Assembly: GCF_037975245.1 (NCBI RefSeq)
Contig: NC_092580.1
Location: forward strand, 1,287,001-1,351,000
DNA length: 64,000 nucleotides
Direction of reading: 5' to 3'
From: Apostichopus japonicus
Lineage: Eukaryota > Echinodermata > Holothuroidea > Aspidochirotida > Stichopodidae
Shown: in pieces, positions 20,131-34,700 of the stretch
Layout of the letters: each line of letters starts with the position of its first letter
Numbering within the stretch: position 1 is the stretch's first letter
Translations under genes and position numbers: made by a program
The notes under the pieces: generated by a model
The model's input: the letters and a program-made list of their open reading frames with translations, nothing else
Databases searched by the model: none
What the model was told of the DNA's origin: nothing

Positions 20131-23100
20131 GCCGCGATCTTATACGGTCTCGGGAACTTTAAGTATTAGAAACGAACATAGATTTATATCAACTGCTGTC
20201 GTGGCGCGGTTGGTTGCTCTGTACCTCGAGAGCGTGACGTATTTTGGATCGCGGGCTCGAGACCAGGTGGGGGCAGTTTGCTTTTGCCGCGATCTTATAC
20301 GGTCTCTGGAACTTTAAGTATTAGAAACGAACATAGATTTATATCAACTGCTGTCGTGGCGCGGTTGGTTGCTCTGTACCTCGAGAGCGTGACGTATTTT
20401 GGATCGCGGGCTCGAGACCAGGTGGGGGCAGTTTGCTTTTGCCGCGATCTGGTACGGTCTCTGGGAACTTTAAGTATTAGAAACGAACATAGATTTATAT
20501 CAACTGCTGTCGTGGCGCGGTTGGTTGCTCTGTACCTCGAGAGCGTGACGTATTTTGGATCGCGGGCTCGAGACCAGGTGGGGGCAGTTTGTTTTTGCCG
20601 CGATCTTATACGGTCTCGGGAACTTTAAGTATGAGAAACGAACATAGATTTATATCAACTGCTGTCGTGGCGCGGTTGGTTGCTCTTTACCTCGAGAGCG
20701 TGACGTATTTTGGATCGCGGGCTCGAGACCAGGTGGGGGCAGTTTGCTTTTGCCGCGATCTCATACGGTCTCTGGAACTTTAAGTATTAGAAACGAACAT
20801 AGATTTATATCAACTGCTGTCGTGGCGCGGTTGGTTGCTCTGTACCTCGAGAGCGTGACGTATTTTGGATCGCGGGCTCGAGACCAGGTGGGGCAGTTTG
20901 CTTTTATCGCGATCTCATACGGTCTCGGGAACTTTAAGTATTAGAAACGAACATAGATTTATATCAACTGCTCTCGTGGCGCGGTTGGTTGCTCTGTACC
21001 TCGAGAGCGTGACGTATTTTGGATTGCGGGCTCGAGACCAGGTGGGGGCAGTTAGCTTTTTCCGCGATCTCATACGGTCTCTGGAACTTTAAGTATTAGA
21101 AACGAACATAGATTTATATCAACTGCTGTCGTGGCGCGGTTGGTTGCTCTGTACCTCGAGAGCGTGACGTATTTTGGATCGCGGGCTCGAGACCAGGCCA
21201 GCGCAGTTTGCTTTTGCCGCGATCTTATACGGTCTCGGGAACTTTAAGTATTAGAAACGAACATAGATTTATATCAACTGCTGTCGTGGCGCGGTTGGTT
21301 GCTCTGTACCTCGAGAGCGTGACGTATTTTGGATCGCGGGCTCGAGACCAGGTGGGGGCAGTTTGCTTTTGCCGCGATCTTATACGGTCTCGGGAACTTT
21401 AAGTATTAGAAACGAACATAGATTTATATCAACTGCTGTCGTGGCGCGGTTGGTTGCTCTGTACCTCGAGAGCGTGACGTATTTTGGATCGCGGGCTCGA
21501 GACCAGGTGGGGGCAGTTTGCTTTTGCCGCGATCTCATACGGTCTCTGGGAACTTTAAGTATTAGAAACGAACATAGATTTATATCAACTGCTGTCGTGG
21601 CGCGGTTGGTTGCTCTGTACCTCGAGAGCGTGACGTATTTTGGATCGCGGGCTCGAGACCAGGTGGGGGCAGTTTGCTTTTGCCGCGATCTCATACGGTC
21701 TCTGGGAACTTTAAGTATTAGAAACGAACATAGATTTATATCAACTGCTGTCGTGGCGCGGTTGGTTGCTCTGTACCTCGAGAGCGTGACGTATTTTGGA
21801 TCGCGGGCTCGAGACCAGGTGGGGGCAGTTAGCTTTTGCCGCGATCTTATACGGTCTCTGGGAACTTTAAGTATGAGAAACGAACATAGATTTATATCAA
21901 CTGCTGTCGTGGCGCGGTTGGTTGCTCTGTACCTCGAGAGCGTGACGTATTTTGGATCGCGGGCTCGAGACCAGGTGGGGGCAGTTTGCTTTTGCCGCGA
22001 TCTTATACGGTCTCTGGGAACTTTAAGTATTAGAAACGAACATAGATTTATATCAACTGCTGTCGTGGCGCGGTTGGTTGCTCTGTACCTCGAGAGCGTG
22101 ACGTATTTTGGATCGCGGGCTCGAGACCAGGTGGGGGCAGTTAGCTTTTGCCGCGATCTCATACAGTCTCTGGGAACTTTAAGTATTAGAAACGAACATA
22201 GATTTATATCAACTGCTGTCGTGGCGCGGTTGGTTGCTCTGTACCTCGAGAGCGTGACGTATTTTGGATCGCGGGCTCGAGACCAGGTGGGGGCAGTTAG
22301 CTTTTTCCGCGATCTCATACGGTCTCTGGAACTTTAAGTATTAGAAACGAACATAGATTTATATCAACTGCTGTCGTGGCGCGGTTGGTTGCTCTGTACC
22401 TCGAGAGCGTGACGTATTTTGGATCGCGGGCTCGAGACCAGGTGGGGGCAGTTTGCTTTTGCCGCGATCTTATACGGTCTCGGGAACTTTAAGTATTAGA
22501 AACGAACATAGATTTATATCAACTGCTGTCGTGGCGCGGTTGGTTGCTCTGTACCTCGAGAGCGTGACGTATTTTGGATCGCGGGCTCGAGACCAGGCCA
22601 GCGCAGTTTGCTTTTGCCGCGATCTTATACGGTCTCTGGAACTTTAAGTATTAGAAACGAACATAGATTTATATCAACTGCTGTCGTGGCGCGGTTGGTT
22701 GCTCTGTACCTCGAGAGCGTGACGTATTTTGGATCGCGGGCTCGAGACCAGGTGGGGGCAGTTAGCTTTTGCCGCGATCTCATACGGTCTCTGGGACCTT
22801 TAAGTATTAGAAACGAACATAGATTTATATCAACTGCTGTCGTGGCGCGGTTGGTTGCTCTGTACCTCGAGAGCGTGACGTATTTTGGATCGCGGGCTCG
22901 AGACCAGGTGGGGGCAGTTAGCTTTTGCCGCGATCTTATACGGTCTCTGGGAACTTTAAGTATTAGAAACGAACATAGATTTATATCAACTGCTGTCGTG
23001 GCGCGGTTGGTTGCTCTGTACCTCGAGAGCGTGACGTATTTTGGATCGCGGGCTCGAGACCAGGTGGGGGCAGTTAGCTTTTGCCGCGATCTTATACGGT

Positions 23101-24164
23101 CTCTGGGAACTTTAAGTATTAGAAACGAACATAGATTTATATCAACTGCTGTCGTGGCGCGGTTGGTTGCTCTGTACCTCGAGAGCGTGACGTATTTTGG
23201 ATCGCGGGCTCCAGACCAGGTGGGGGCAGTTAGCTTTTGCCGCGATCTTATACGGTCTCTGGGAACTTTAAGTATTAGAAACGAACATAGATTTATATCA
23301 ACTGCTGTCGTGGCGCGGTTGGTTGCTCTGTACCTCGAGAGCGTGACGTATTTTGGATCGCGGGCTCGAGACCAGGTGGGGGCAGTTTGCTTTTGCCGCG
23401 ATCTCATACGGTCTCTGGGAACTTTAAGTATTAGAAACGAACATAGATTTATATCAACTGCTGTCGTGGCGCGGTTGGTTGCTCTGTACCTCGAGAGCGT
23501 GACGTATTTTGGATCGCGGGCTCGAGACCAGGTGGGGGCAGTTTGCTTTTGCCGCGATCTCATACGGTCTCTGGAACTTTAAGTATTAGAAACGAACATA
23601 GATTTATATCAACTGCTGTCGTGGCGCGGTTGGTTGCTCTGTACCTCGAGAGCGTGACGTATTTTGGATCGCGGGCTCGAGACCAGGTGGGGGCAGTTTG
23701 CTTTTGCCGCGATCTCATACGGTCTCTGGGAACTTTAAGTATTAGAAACGAACATAGATTTATATCAACTGCTGTCGTGGCGCGGTTGGTTGCTCTGTAC
23801 CTCGAGAGCGTGACGTATTTTGGATCGCGGGCTCGAGACCAGGTGGGGGCAGTTTGCTTTTGCCGCGATCTCATACGGTCTCTGGAACTTTAAGTATTAG
23901 AAACGAACATAGATTTATATCAACTGCTGTCGTGGCGCGGTTGGTTGCTCTGTACCTCGAGAGCGTGACGTATTTTGGATCGCGGGCTCGAGACCAGGTG
24001 GGGGCAGTTTGCTTTTGCCGCGATCTCATACGGTCTCTGGGAACTTTAAGTATTAGAAACGAACATAGATTTATATCAACTGCTGTCGTGGCGCGGTTGG
24101 TTGCTCTGTACCTCGAGAGCGTGACGTATTTTGGATCGCGGGCTCGAGACCAGGTGGGGGCAGT

Positions 24165-27100
24165 TTGCTTTTGCCGCGATCTTATACGGTCTCGGGAACT
24201 TTAAGTATTAGAAACGAACATAGATTTATATCAACTGCTGTCGTGGCGCGGTTGGTTGCTCTGTACCTCGAGAGCGTGACGTATTTTGGATCGCGGGCTC
24301 GAGACCAGGTGGGGGCAGTTTGCTTTTGCCGCGATCTCATACGGTCTCTGGGAACTTTAAGTATTAGAAACGAACCTAGATTTATATCAACTGCTGTCGT
24401 GGCGCGGTTGGTTGCTCTGTACCTCGAGAGCGTGACGTATTTTGGATCGCGGGCTCGAGACCAGGTGGGGGCAGTTTGCTTTTGCCGCGATCTCATACGG
24501 TCTCTGGAACTTTAAGTATTAGAAACGAACATAGATTTATATCAACTGCTGTCGTGGCGCGGTTGGTTGCTCTGTACCTCGAGAGCGTGACGTATTTTGG
24601 ATCGCGGGCTCGAGACCAGGTGGGGGCAGTTTGCTTTTGCCGCGATCTCATACGGTCTCTGGGAACTTTAAGTATTAGAAACGAACATAGATTTATATCA
24701 ACTGCTGTCGTGGCGCGGTTGGTTGCTCTGTACCTCGAGAGCGTGACGTATTTTGGATCGCGGGCTCGAGACCAGGTGGGGGCAGTTTGCTTTTGCCGCG
24801 ATCTTATACGGTCTCTGGAAACTTTAAGTATTAGAAACGAACATAGATTTATATCAACTGCTGTCGTGGCGCGGTTGGTTGCTCTGTACCTCGAGAGCGT
24901 GACGTATTTTGGATCGCGGGCTCGAGACCAGGTGGGGGCAGTTTGCTTTTGCCGCGATCTTATACGGTCTCTGGGAACTTTAAGTATTAGAAACGAACAT
25001 AGATTTATATCAACTGCTGTCGTGGCGCGGTTGGTTGCTCTGTACCTCGAGAGCGTGACGTATTTTGGATCGCGGGCTCGAGACCAGGTGGGGGCAGTTT
25101 GCTTTTGCCGCGATCTCATACGGTCTCTGGGAACTTTAAGTATTAGAAACGAACATAGATTTATATCAACTGCTGTCGTGGCGCGGTTGGTTGCTCTGTA
25201 CCTCGAGAGCGTGACGTATTTTGGATCGCGGGCTCGAGACCAGGTGGGGGCAGTTTGCTTTTGCCGCGATCTTATACGGTCTCGGGAACTTTAAGTATTA
25301 GAAACGAACATAGATTTATATCAACTGCTGTCGTGGCGCGGTTGGTTGCTCTGTACCTCGAGAGCGTGACGTATTTTGGATCGCGGGCTCGAGACCAGGT
25401 GGGGGCAGTTTGCTTTTGCCGCGATCTCATACGGTCTCTGGGAACTTTAAGTATTAGAAACGAACATAGATTTATATCAACTGCTGTCGTGGCGCGGTTG
25501 GTTGCTCTGTACCTCGAGAGCGTGACTTATTTTGGATCGCGGGCTCGAGACCAGGTGGGGGCAGTTTGCTTTTGCCGGGATCTCATACGGTCTCTGGAAC
25601 TTTAAGTATTAGAAACGAACATAGATTTATATCAACTGCTGTCGTGGCGCGGTTGGTTGCTCTGTACCTCGAGAGCGTGACGTATTTTGGATCGCGGGCT
25701 CGAGACCAGGTGGGGGCAGTTAGCTTTTGCCGCGATCTCATACGGTCTCTGGGAACTTTAAGTATTAGAAACGAACATAGATTTATATCAACTGCTTTCG
25801 TGGCGCGGTTGGTTGCTCTGTACCTCGAGAGCGTGACGTATTTTGGATCGCGGGCTCGAGACCAGGTGGGGGCAGTTTGCTTTTGCCGCGATCTCATACG
25901 GTCTCTGGGAACTTTAAGTATTAGAAACGAACATAGATTTATATCAACTGCTGTCGTGGCGCGGTTGGTTGCTCTGTACCTCGAGAGCGTGACGTATTTT
26001 GGATCGCGGGCTCGAGACCAGGTGGAGGCAGTTTGCTTTTGCCGCGATCTTATACGGTCTCTGGGAACTTTAAGTATTAGAAGCGAACATAGATTTATAT
26101 CAACTGCTGTCGTGGCGCGGTTGGTTGCTCTGTACCTCGAGAGCGTGACGTATTTTGGATCGCGGGCTCGAGACCAGGTGGGGGCAGTTTGCTTTTGCCG
26201 CGATCTCATACGGTCTCTGGGAACTTTAAGTATTAGAAACGAACATAGATTTATATCAACTGCTGTCGTGGCGCGGTTGGTTGCTCTGTACCTCGAGAGC
26301 GTGACGTATTTTGGATCGCGGGCTCGAGACCAGGCCAGCGCAGTTTGCTTTTGCCGCGATCTTATACGGTCTCGGGAACTTTAAGTATTAGAAACGAACA
26401 TAGATTTATATCAACTGCTGTCGTGGCGCGGTTGGTTGCTCTGTACCTCGAGAGCGTGACGTATTTTGGATCGCGGGCTCGAGACCAGGTGGGGGCAGTT
26501 TGCTTTTGCCGCGATCTCATACGGTCTCTGGGAACTTTAAGTATTAGAAACGAACATAGATTTATATCAACTGCTGTCGTGGCGCGGTTGGTTGCTCTGT
26601 ACCTCGAGAGCGTGACGTATTTTGGATCGCGGGCTCGAGACCAGGTGGGGGCAGTTTGCTTTTGCCGCGATCTTATACGGTCTCTGGAACTTTAAGTATT
26701 AGAAACGAACATAGATTTATATCAACTGCTGTCGTGGCGCGGTTGGTTGCTCTGTACCTCGAGAGCGTGACGTATTTTGGATCGCGGGCTCGAGACCAGG
26801 TGGGGGCAGTTTGCTTTTGCCGCGATCTCATACGGTCTCTGGGAACTTTAAGTATTAGAAACGAACATAGATTTATATCAACTGCTGTCGTGGCGCGGTT
26901 GGTTGCTCTGTACCTCGAGAGCGTGACGTATTTTGGATCGCGGGCTCGAGACCAGGTGGGGGCAGTTTGCTTTTGCCGCGATCTCATACGGTCTCTGGAA
27001 CTTTAAGTATTAGAAACGAACATAGATTTATATCAACTGCTGTCGTGGCGCGGTTGGTTGCTCTGTACCTCGAGAGCGTGACGTATTTTGGATCGCGGGC

Positions 27101-28836
27101 TCGAGACCAGGTGGGGGCAGTTTGCTTTTGCCGCGATCTCATACGGTCTCTGGGAACTTTAAGTATTAGAAACGAACATAGATTTATATCAACTGCTGTC
27201 GTGGCGCGGTTGGTTGCTCTGTACCTCGAGAGCGTGACGTATTTTGGATCGCGGGCTCGAGACCAGGTGGGGGCAGTTTGCTTTTGCCGCGATCTTATAC
27301 GGTCTCTGGGAACTTTAAGTATTAGAAACGAACATAGATTTATATCAACTGCTGTCGTGGCGCGGTTGGTTGCTCTGTACCTCGAGAGCGTGACGTATTT
27401 TGGATCGCGGGCTCGAGACCAGGTGGGGGCAGTTTGCTTTTGCCGCGATCTTATACGGTCTCTGGGAACTTTAAGTATTAGAAACGAACATAGATTTATA
27501 TCAACTGCTGTCGTGGCGCGGTTGGTTGCTCTGTACCTCGAGAGCGTGACGTATTTTGGATCGCGGGCTCGAGACCAGGTGGGGGCAGTTTGCTTTTGCC
27601 GCGATCTCATACGGTCTCTGGGAACTTTAAGTATTAGAAACGAACATAGATTTATATCAACTGCTGTCGTGGCGCGGTTGGTTGCTCTGTACCTCGAGAG
27701 CGTGACGTATTTTGGATCGCGGGCTCGAGACCAGGTGGGGGCAGTTTGCTTTTGCCGCGATCTTATACGGTCTCGGGAACTTTAAGTATTAGAAACGAAC
27801 ATAGATTTATATCAACTGCTGTCGTGGCGCGGTTGGTTGCTCTGTACCTCGAGAGCGTGACGTATTTTGGATCGCGGGCTCGAGACCAGGTGGGGGCAGT
27901 TTGCTTTTGCCGCGATCTCATACGGTCTCTGGGAACTTTAAGTATTAGAAACGAACATAGATTTATATCAACTGCTGTCGTGGCGCGGTTGGTTGCTCTG
28001 TACCTCGAGAGCGTGACGTATTTTGGATCGCGGGCTCGAGACCAGGTGGGGGCAGTTTGCTTTTGCCGGGATCTCATACGGTCTCTGGAACTTTAAGTAT
28101 TAGAAACGAACATAGATTTATATCAACTGCTGTCGTGGCGCGGTTGGTTGCTCTGTACCTCGAGAGCGTGACGTATTTTGGATCGCGGGCTCGAGACCAG
28201 GTGGGGGCAGTTAGCTTTTGCCGCGATCTCATACGGTCTCTGGGAACTTTAAGTATTAGAAACGAACATAGATTTATATCAACTGCTGTCGTGGCGCGGT
28301 TGGTTGCTCTGTACCTCGAGAGCGTGACGTATTTTGGATCGCGGGCTCGAGACCAGGTGGGGGCAGTTAGCTTTTTCCGCGATCTCATACGGTCTCTGGG
28401 AACTTTAAGTATTAGAAACGAACATAGATTTATATCAACTGCTGTCGTGGCGCGGTTGGTTGCTCTGTACCTCGAGAGCGTGACGTATTTTGGATCGCGG
28501 GCTCGAGACCAGGTGGAGGCAGTTTGCTTTTGCCGCGATCTTATACGGTCTCTGGGAACTTTAAGTATTAGAAGCGAACATAGATTTATATCAACTGCTG
28601 TCGTGGCGCGGTTGGTTGCTCTGTACCTCGAGAGCGTGACGTATTTTGGATCGCGGGCTCGAGACCAGGTGGGGGCAGTTTGCTTTTGCCGCGATCTCAT
28701 ACGGTCTCTGGGAACTTTAAGTATTAGAAACGAACATAGATTTATATCAACTGCTGTCGTGGCGCGGTTGGTTGCTCTGTACCTCGAGAGCGTGACGTAT
28801 TTTGGATCGCGGGCTCGAGACCAGGTGGGGGCAGTT
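24165..28836 (+). repeat. 2,491-bp higher-order repeat (16 units)
   Basis: 24,165-26,345 and 26,656-28,836 share the order of 155- and 156-bp units. Private markers recur exactly 2,491 bp apart: GCCGGGATC (25,574 and 28,065), GGTGGAGGCAG (26,021 and 28,512) and AAGCGAACAT (26,081 and 28,572). Confidence 0.85.
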
Positions 28837-31701
28837 TGCTTTTGCCGCGATCTTATACGGTCTCGGGAACTTTAAGTATTAGAAACGAACATAGATTTAT
28901 ATCAACTGCTGTCGTGGCGCGGTTGGTTGCTCTGTACCTCGAGAGCGTGACGTATTTTGGATCGCGGGCTCGAGACCAGGTGGGGGCAGTTTGCTTTTGC
29001 CGCGATCTCATACGGTCTCTGGGAACTTTAAGTATTAGAAACGAACATAGATTTATATCAACTGCTGTCGTGGCGCGGTTGGTTGCTCTGTACCTCGAGA
29101 GCGTGACGTATTTTGGATCGCGGGCTCGAGACCAGGTGGGGGCAGTTTGCTTTTGCCGCGATCTCATACGGTCTCTGGGAACTTTAAGTATTAGAAACGA
29201 ACATAGATTTATATCAACTGCTGTCGTGGCGCGGTTGGTTGCTCTGTACCTCGAGAGCGTGACGTATTTTGGATCGCGGGCTCGAGACCAGGTGGGGGCA
29301 GTTTGCTTTTGCCGCGATCTCATACGGTCTCTGGGAACTTTAAGTATTAGAAACGAACATAGATTTATATCAACTGCTGTCGTGGCGCGGTTGGTTGCTC
29401 TGTACCTCGAGAGCGTGACGTATTTTGGATCGCGGGCTCGAGACCAGGTGGGGGCAGTTTGCTTTTGCCGCGATCTCATACGGTCTCTGGAAACTTTAAG
29501 TATTAGAAACGAACATAGATTTATATCAACTGCTGTCGTGGCGCGGTTGGTTGCTCTGTACCTCGAGAGCGTGACGTATTTTGGATCGCGGGCTCGAGAC
29601 CAGGTGGGGGCAGTTTGCTTTTGCCGCGATCTCATACGGTCTCTGGGAACTTTAAGTATTAGAAACGAACATAGATTTAAATCAACTGCTGTCGTGGCGC
29701 GGTTGGTTGCTCTGTACCTCGAGAGCGTGACGTATTTTGGATCGCGGGCTCGAGACCAGGTGGGGGCAGTTAGCTTTTGCCGCGATCTCATTCCGTCTCT
29801 GGGAACTTTAAGTATTAGAAACGAACATAGATTTATATCAACTGCTGTCGTGGCGCGGTTGGTTGCTCTGTACCTCGAGAGCGTGACGTATTTTGGATCG
29901 CGGGCTCGAGACCAGGTGGGGGCAGTTTGCTTTTGCCGCGATCTTATACGGTCTCGGGAACTTTAAGTATTAGAAACGAACATAGATTTATATCAACTGC
30001 TGTCGTGGCGCGGTTGGTTGCTCTGTACCTCGAGAGCGTGACGTATTTTGGAACGCGGGCTCGAGACCAGGTGGGGGCAGTTTGCTTTTGCCGCGATCTC
30101 ATACGGTCTCTGGGAACTTTAAGTATTAGAAACGAACATAGATTTATATCAACTGCTGTCGTGGCGCGGTTGGTTGCTCTGTACCTCGAGAGCGTGACGT
30201 ATTTTGGATCGCGGGCTCGAGACCAGGTGGGGGCAGTTTGCTTTTGCCGGGATCTCATACGGTCTCTGGAACTTTAAGTATTAGAAACGAACATAGATTT
30301 ATATCAACTGCTGTCGTGGCGCGGTTGGTTGCTCTGTACCTCGAGAGCGTGACGTATTTTGGATCGCGGGCTCGAGACCAGGTGGGGGCAGTTAGCTTTT
30401 GCCGCGATCTTATACGGTCTCTGGGAACTTTAAGTATTAGAAACGAACATAGATTTATATCAACTGCTGTCGTGGCGCGGTTGGTTGCTCTGTACCTCGA
30501 GAGCGTGACGTATTTTGGATCGCGGGCTCGAGACCAGGTGGGGGCAGTTAGCTTTTGCCGCGATCTCATACGGTCTCTGGGAACTTTAAGTATTAGAAAC
30601 GAACATAGATTTATATCAACTGCTGTCGTGGCGCGGTTGGTTGCTCTGTACCTCGAGAGCGTGACGTATTTTGGATCGCGGGCTCGAGACCAGGTGGGGG
30701 CAGTTTGCTTTTGCCGCGATCTTATACGGTCTCTGGGAACTTTAAGTATTAGAAACGAACAAAGATTTATATCAACTGCTGTCGTGGCGCGGTTGGTTGC
30801 TCTGTACCTCGAGAGCGTGACGTATTTTGGATCGCGGGCTCGAGACCAGGTGGGGGCAGTTTGCTTTTGCCGCGATCTCATACGGTCTCTGGAACTTTAA
30901 GTATTAGAAACGAACATAGATTTATATCAACTGCTGTCGTGGCGCGGTTGGTTGCTCTGTACCTCGAGAGCGTGACGTATTTTGGATCGCGGGCTCGAGA
31001 CCAGGTGGGGGCAGTTTGCTTTTGCCGCGATCTCATACGGTCTCTGGGAACTTTAAGTATTAGAAACGAACATAGATTTATATCAACTGCTGTCGTGGCG
31101 CGGTTGGTTGCTCTGTACCTCGAGAGCGTGACGTATTTTGGATCGCGGGCTCGAGACCAGGTGGGGGCAGTTTGCTTTTGCCGGGATCTCATACGGTCTC
31201 TGGAACTTTAAGTATTAGAAACGAACATAGATTTATATCAACTGCTGTCGTGGCGCGGTTGGTTGCTCTGTACCTCGAGAGCGTGACGTATTTTGGATCG
31301 CGGGCTCGAGACCAGGTGGGGGCAGTTTGCTTTTGCCGCGATCTCATACGGTCTCTGGGAACTTTAAGTATTAGAAACGAACATAGATTTATATCAACTG
31401 CTGTCGTGGCGCGGTTGGTTGCTCTGTACCTCGAGAGCGTGACGTATTTTGGATCGCGGGCTCGAGACCAGGTGGGGGCAGTTTGCTTTTGCCGCGATCT
31501 TATACGGTCTCTGGAAACTTTAAGTATTAGAAACGAACATAGATTTATATCAACTGCTGTCGTGGCGCGGTTGGTTGCTCTGTACCTCGAGAGCGTGACG
31601 TATTTTGGATCGCGGGCTCGAGACCAGGTGGGGGCAGTTTGCTTTTGCCGCGATCTTATACGGTCTCTGGGAACTTTAAGTATTAGAAACGAACATAGAT
31701 T

Positions 31702-34700
31702 TAAATCAACTGCTGTCGTGGCGCGGTTGGTTGCTCTGTACCTCGAGAGCGTGACGTATTTTGGATCGCGGGCTCGAGACCAGGTGGTGGCAGTTAGCTT
31801 TTGCCGCGATCTCATTCCGTCTCTGGGAACTTTAAGTATTAGAAACGAACATAGATTTTTATCAACTGCTGTCGTGGCGCGGTTGGTTGCTCTGTACCTC
31901 GAGAGCGTGACGTATTTTGGATCGCGGGCTCGAGACCAGGTGGGGGCAGTTTGCTTTTGCCGCGATCTCATACGGTCTCTGGGAACTTTAAGTATTAGAA
32001 ACGAACATAGATTTATATCAACTGCTGTCGTGGCGCGGTTGGTTGCTCTGTACCTCGAGAGCGTGACGTATTTTGGATCGCGGGCTCGAGACCAGGTGGG
32101 GGCAGTTTGCTTTTGCCGCGATCTTATACGGTCTCTGGGAACTTTAAGTATTAGAAACGAACATAGATTTATATCAACTGCTGTCGTGGCGCGGTTGGTT
32201 GCTCTGTACCTCGAGAGCGTGACGTATTTTGGATCGCGGGCTCGAGACCAGGTGGGGGCAGTTTGCTTTTGCCGCGATCTCATACGGTCTCTGGGAACTT
32301 TAAGTATTAGAAACGAACATAGATTTAAATCAACTGCTGTCGTGGCGCGGTTGGTTGCTCTGTACCTCGAGAGCGTGACGTATTTTAAATCGCGGGCTCG
32401 AGACCAGGTGGGGGCAGTTAGCTTTTGCCGCGATCTCATTCCGTCTCTGGGAACTTTAAGTATTAGAAACGAACATAGATTTATATTAACTGCTGTCGTG
32501 GCGCGGTTGGTTGCTCTGTACCTCGAGAGCGTGACGTATTTTAAATCGCGGGCTCGAGACCAGGTGGTGGCAGTTAGCTTTTGCCGCGATCTCATTCCGT
32601 CTCTGGGAACTTTAAGTATTAGAAACGAACATAGATTTATATCAACTGCTGTCGTGGCGCGGTTGGTTGCTCTGTACCTCGAGAGCGTGACGTATTTTGG
32701 ATCGCGGGCTCGAGACCAGGTGGGGGCAGTTAGCTTTTGCCGCGATCTCATACGGTCTCTGGGAACTTTAAGTATTAGAAACGAACATAGATTTATATCA
32801 ACTGCTGTCGTGGCGCGGTTGGTTGCTCTGTACCTCGAGAGCGTGACGTATTTTGGATCGCGGGCTCGAGACCAGGTGGGGGCAGTTTGCTTTTTCCGCG
32901 ATCTTATACGGTCTCGGGAACTTTAAGTATTAGAAACGAACATAGATTTATATCAACTGCTGTCGTGGCGCGGTTGGTTGCTCTGTACCTCGAGAGCGTG
33001 ACGTATTTTGGATCGCGGGCTCGAGACCAGGTGGGGGCAGTTTGCTTTTGCCGCGATCTTATACGGTCTCTAGGAACTTTAAGTATTAGAAACGAACATA
33101 GATTTATATCAACTGCTGTCGTGGCGCGGTTGGTTGCTCTGTACCTCGAGAGCGTGACGTATTTTGGATCGCGGGCTCGAGACCAGGTGGGGGCAGTTTG
33201 CTTTTGCCGCGATCTCATACGGTCTCTGGGAACTTTAAGTATTCGAAACGAACATAGATTTATATCAACTGCTGTCGTGGCGCGGTTGGTTGCTCTGTAC
33301 CTCGAGAGCGTGACGTATTTTGGATCGCGGGCTCGAGACCAGGTGGGGGCAGTTTGCTTTTGCCGCGATCTCATACGGTCTCTGGGAACTTTAAGTATTA
33401 GAAACGAACATAGATTTATATCAACTGCTGTCGTGGCGCGGTTGGTTGCTCTGTACCTCGAGAGCGTGACGTATTTTGGATCGCGGGCTCGAGACCAGGT
33501 GGGGGCAGTTTGCTTTTGCCGCGATCTCATACGGTCTCTGGAACTTTAAGTATTAGAAACGAACATAGATTTATATCAACTGCTGTCGTGGCGCGGTTGG
33601 TTGCTCTGTACCTCGAGAGCGTGACGTATTTTGGATCGCGGGCTCGAGACCAGGTGGGGGCAGTTTGCTTTTGCCGCGATCTCATACGGTCTCTGGGAAC
33701 TTTAAGTATTAGAAACGAACATAGATTTATATCAACTGCTGTCGTGGCGCGGTTGGTTGCTCTGTACCTCGAGAGCGTGACGTATTTTGGATCGCGGGCT
33801 CGAGACCAGGTGGGGGCAGTTTGCTTTTGCCGCGATCTCATACGGTCTCTGGGAACTTTAAGTATTAGAAACGAACATAGATTTATATCAACTGCTGTCG
33901 TGGCGCGGTTGGTTGCTCTGTACCTCGAGAGCGTGACGTATTTTGGATCGCGGGCTCGAGACCAGGTGGGGGCAGTTTGCTTTTGCCGCGATCTTATACG
34001 GTCTCTGGAAACTTTAAGTATTAGAAACGAACATAGATTTATATCAACTGCTGTCGTGGCGCGGTTGGTTGCTCTGTACCTCGAGAGCGTGACGTATTTT
34101 GGATCGCGGGCTCGAGACCAGGTGGGGGCAGTTAGCTTTTGCCGCGATCTCATTCCGTCTCTGGGAACTTTAAGTATTAGAAACGAACATAGATTTATAT
34201 CAACTGCTGTCGTGGCGCGGTTGGTTGCTCTGTACCTCGAGAGCGTGACGTATTTTGGATCGCGGGCTCGAGACCAGGTGGGGGCAGTTTGCTTTTGCCG
34301 CGATCTCATACGGTCTCTGGGAACTTTAAGTATTCGAAACGAACATAGATTTATATCAACTGCTGTCGTGGCGCGGTTGGTTGCTCTGTACCTCGAGAGC
34401 GTGACGTATTTTGGATCGCGGGCTCGAGACCAGGTGGGGGCAGTTTGCTTTTGCCGCGATCTCATACGGTCTCTGGGAACTTTAAGTATTAGAAACGAAC
34501 ATAGATTTATATCAACTGCTGTCGTGGCGCGGTTGGTTGCTCTGTACCTCGAGAGCGTGACGTATTTTGGATCGCGGGCTCGAGACCAGGTGGGGGCAGT
34601 TTGCTTTTGCCGCGATCTCATACGGTCTCTGGAACTTTAAGTATTAGAAACGAACATAGATTTATATCAACTGCTGTCGTGGCGCGGTTGGTTGCTCTGT

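Larger units (their letters stand above)
19470..20180 (+). repeat. Divergent left-edge units
   Basis: The first units keep features rare in the interior: GGTTGTGCTC instead of GGTTGCTC, GGATCAAGGG, a degenerate first copy (GGATTTTTGAATCCTGGGATCGAGACC), a 14-base loss near 19,876, and CAGGCC/CAGGAC after the B-box. Edge decay is expected for a satellite homogenised from within. Confidence 0.85.
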
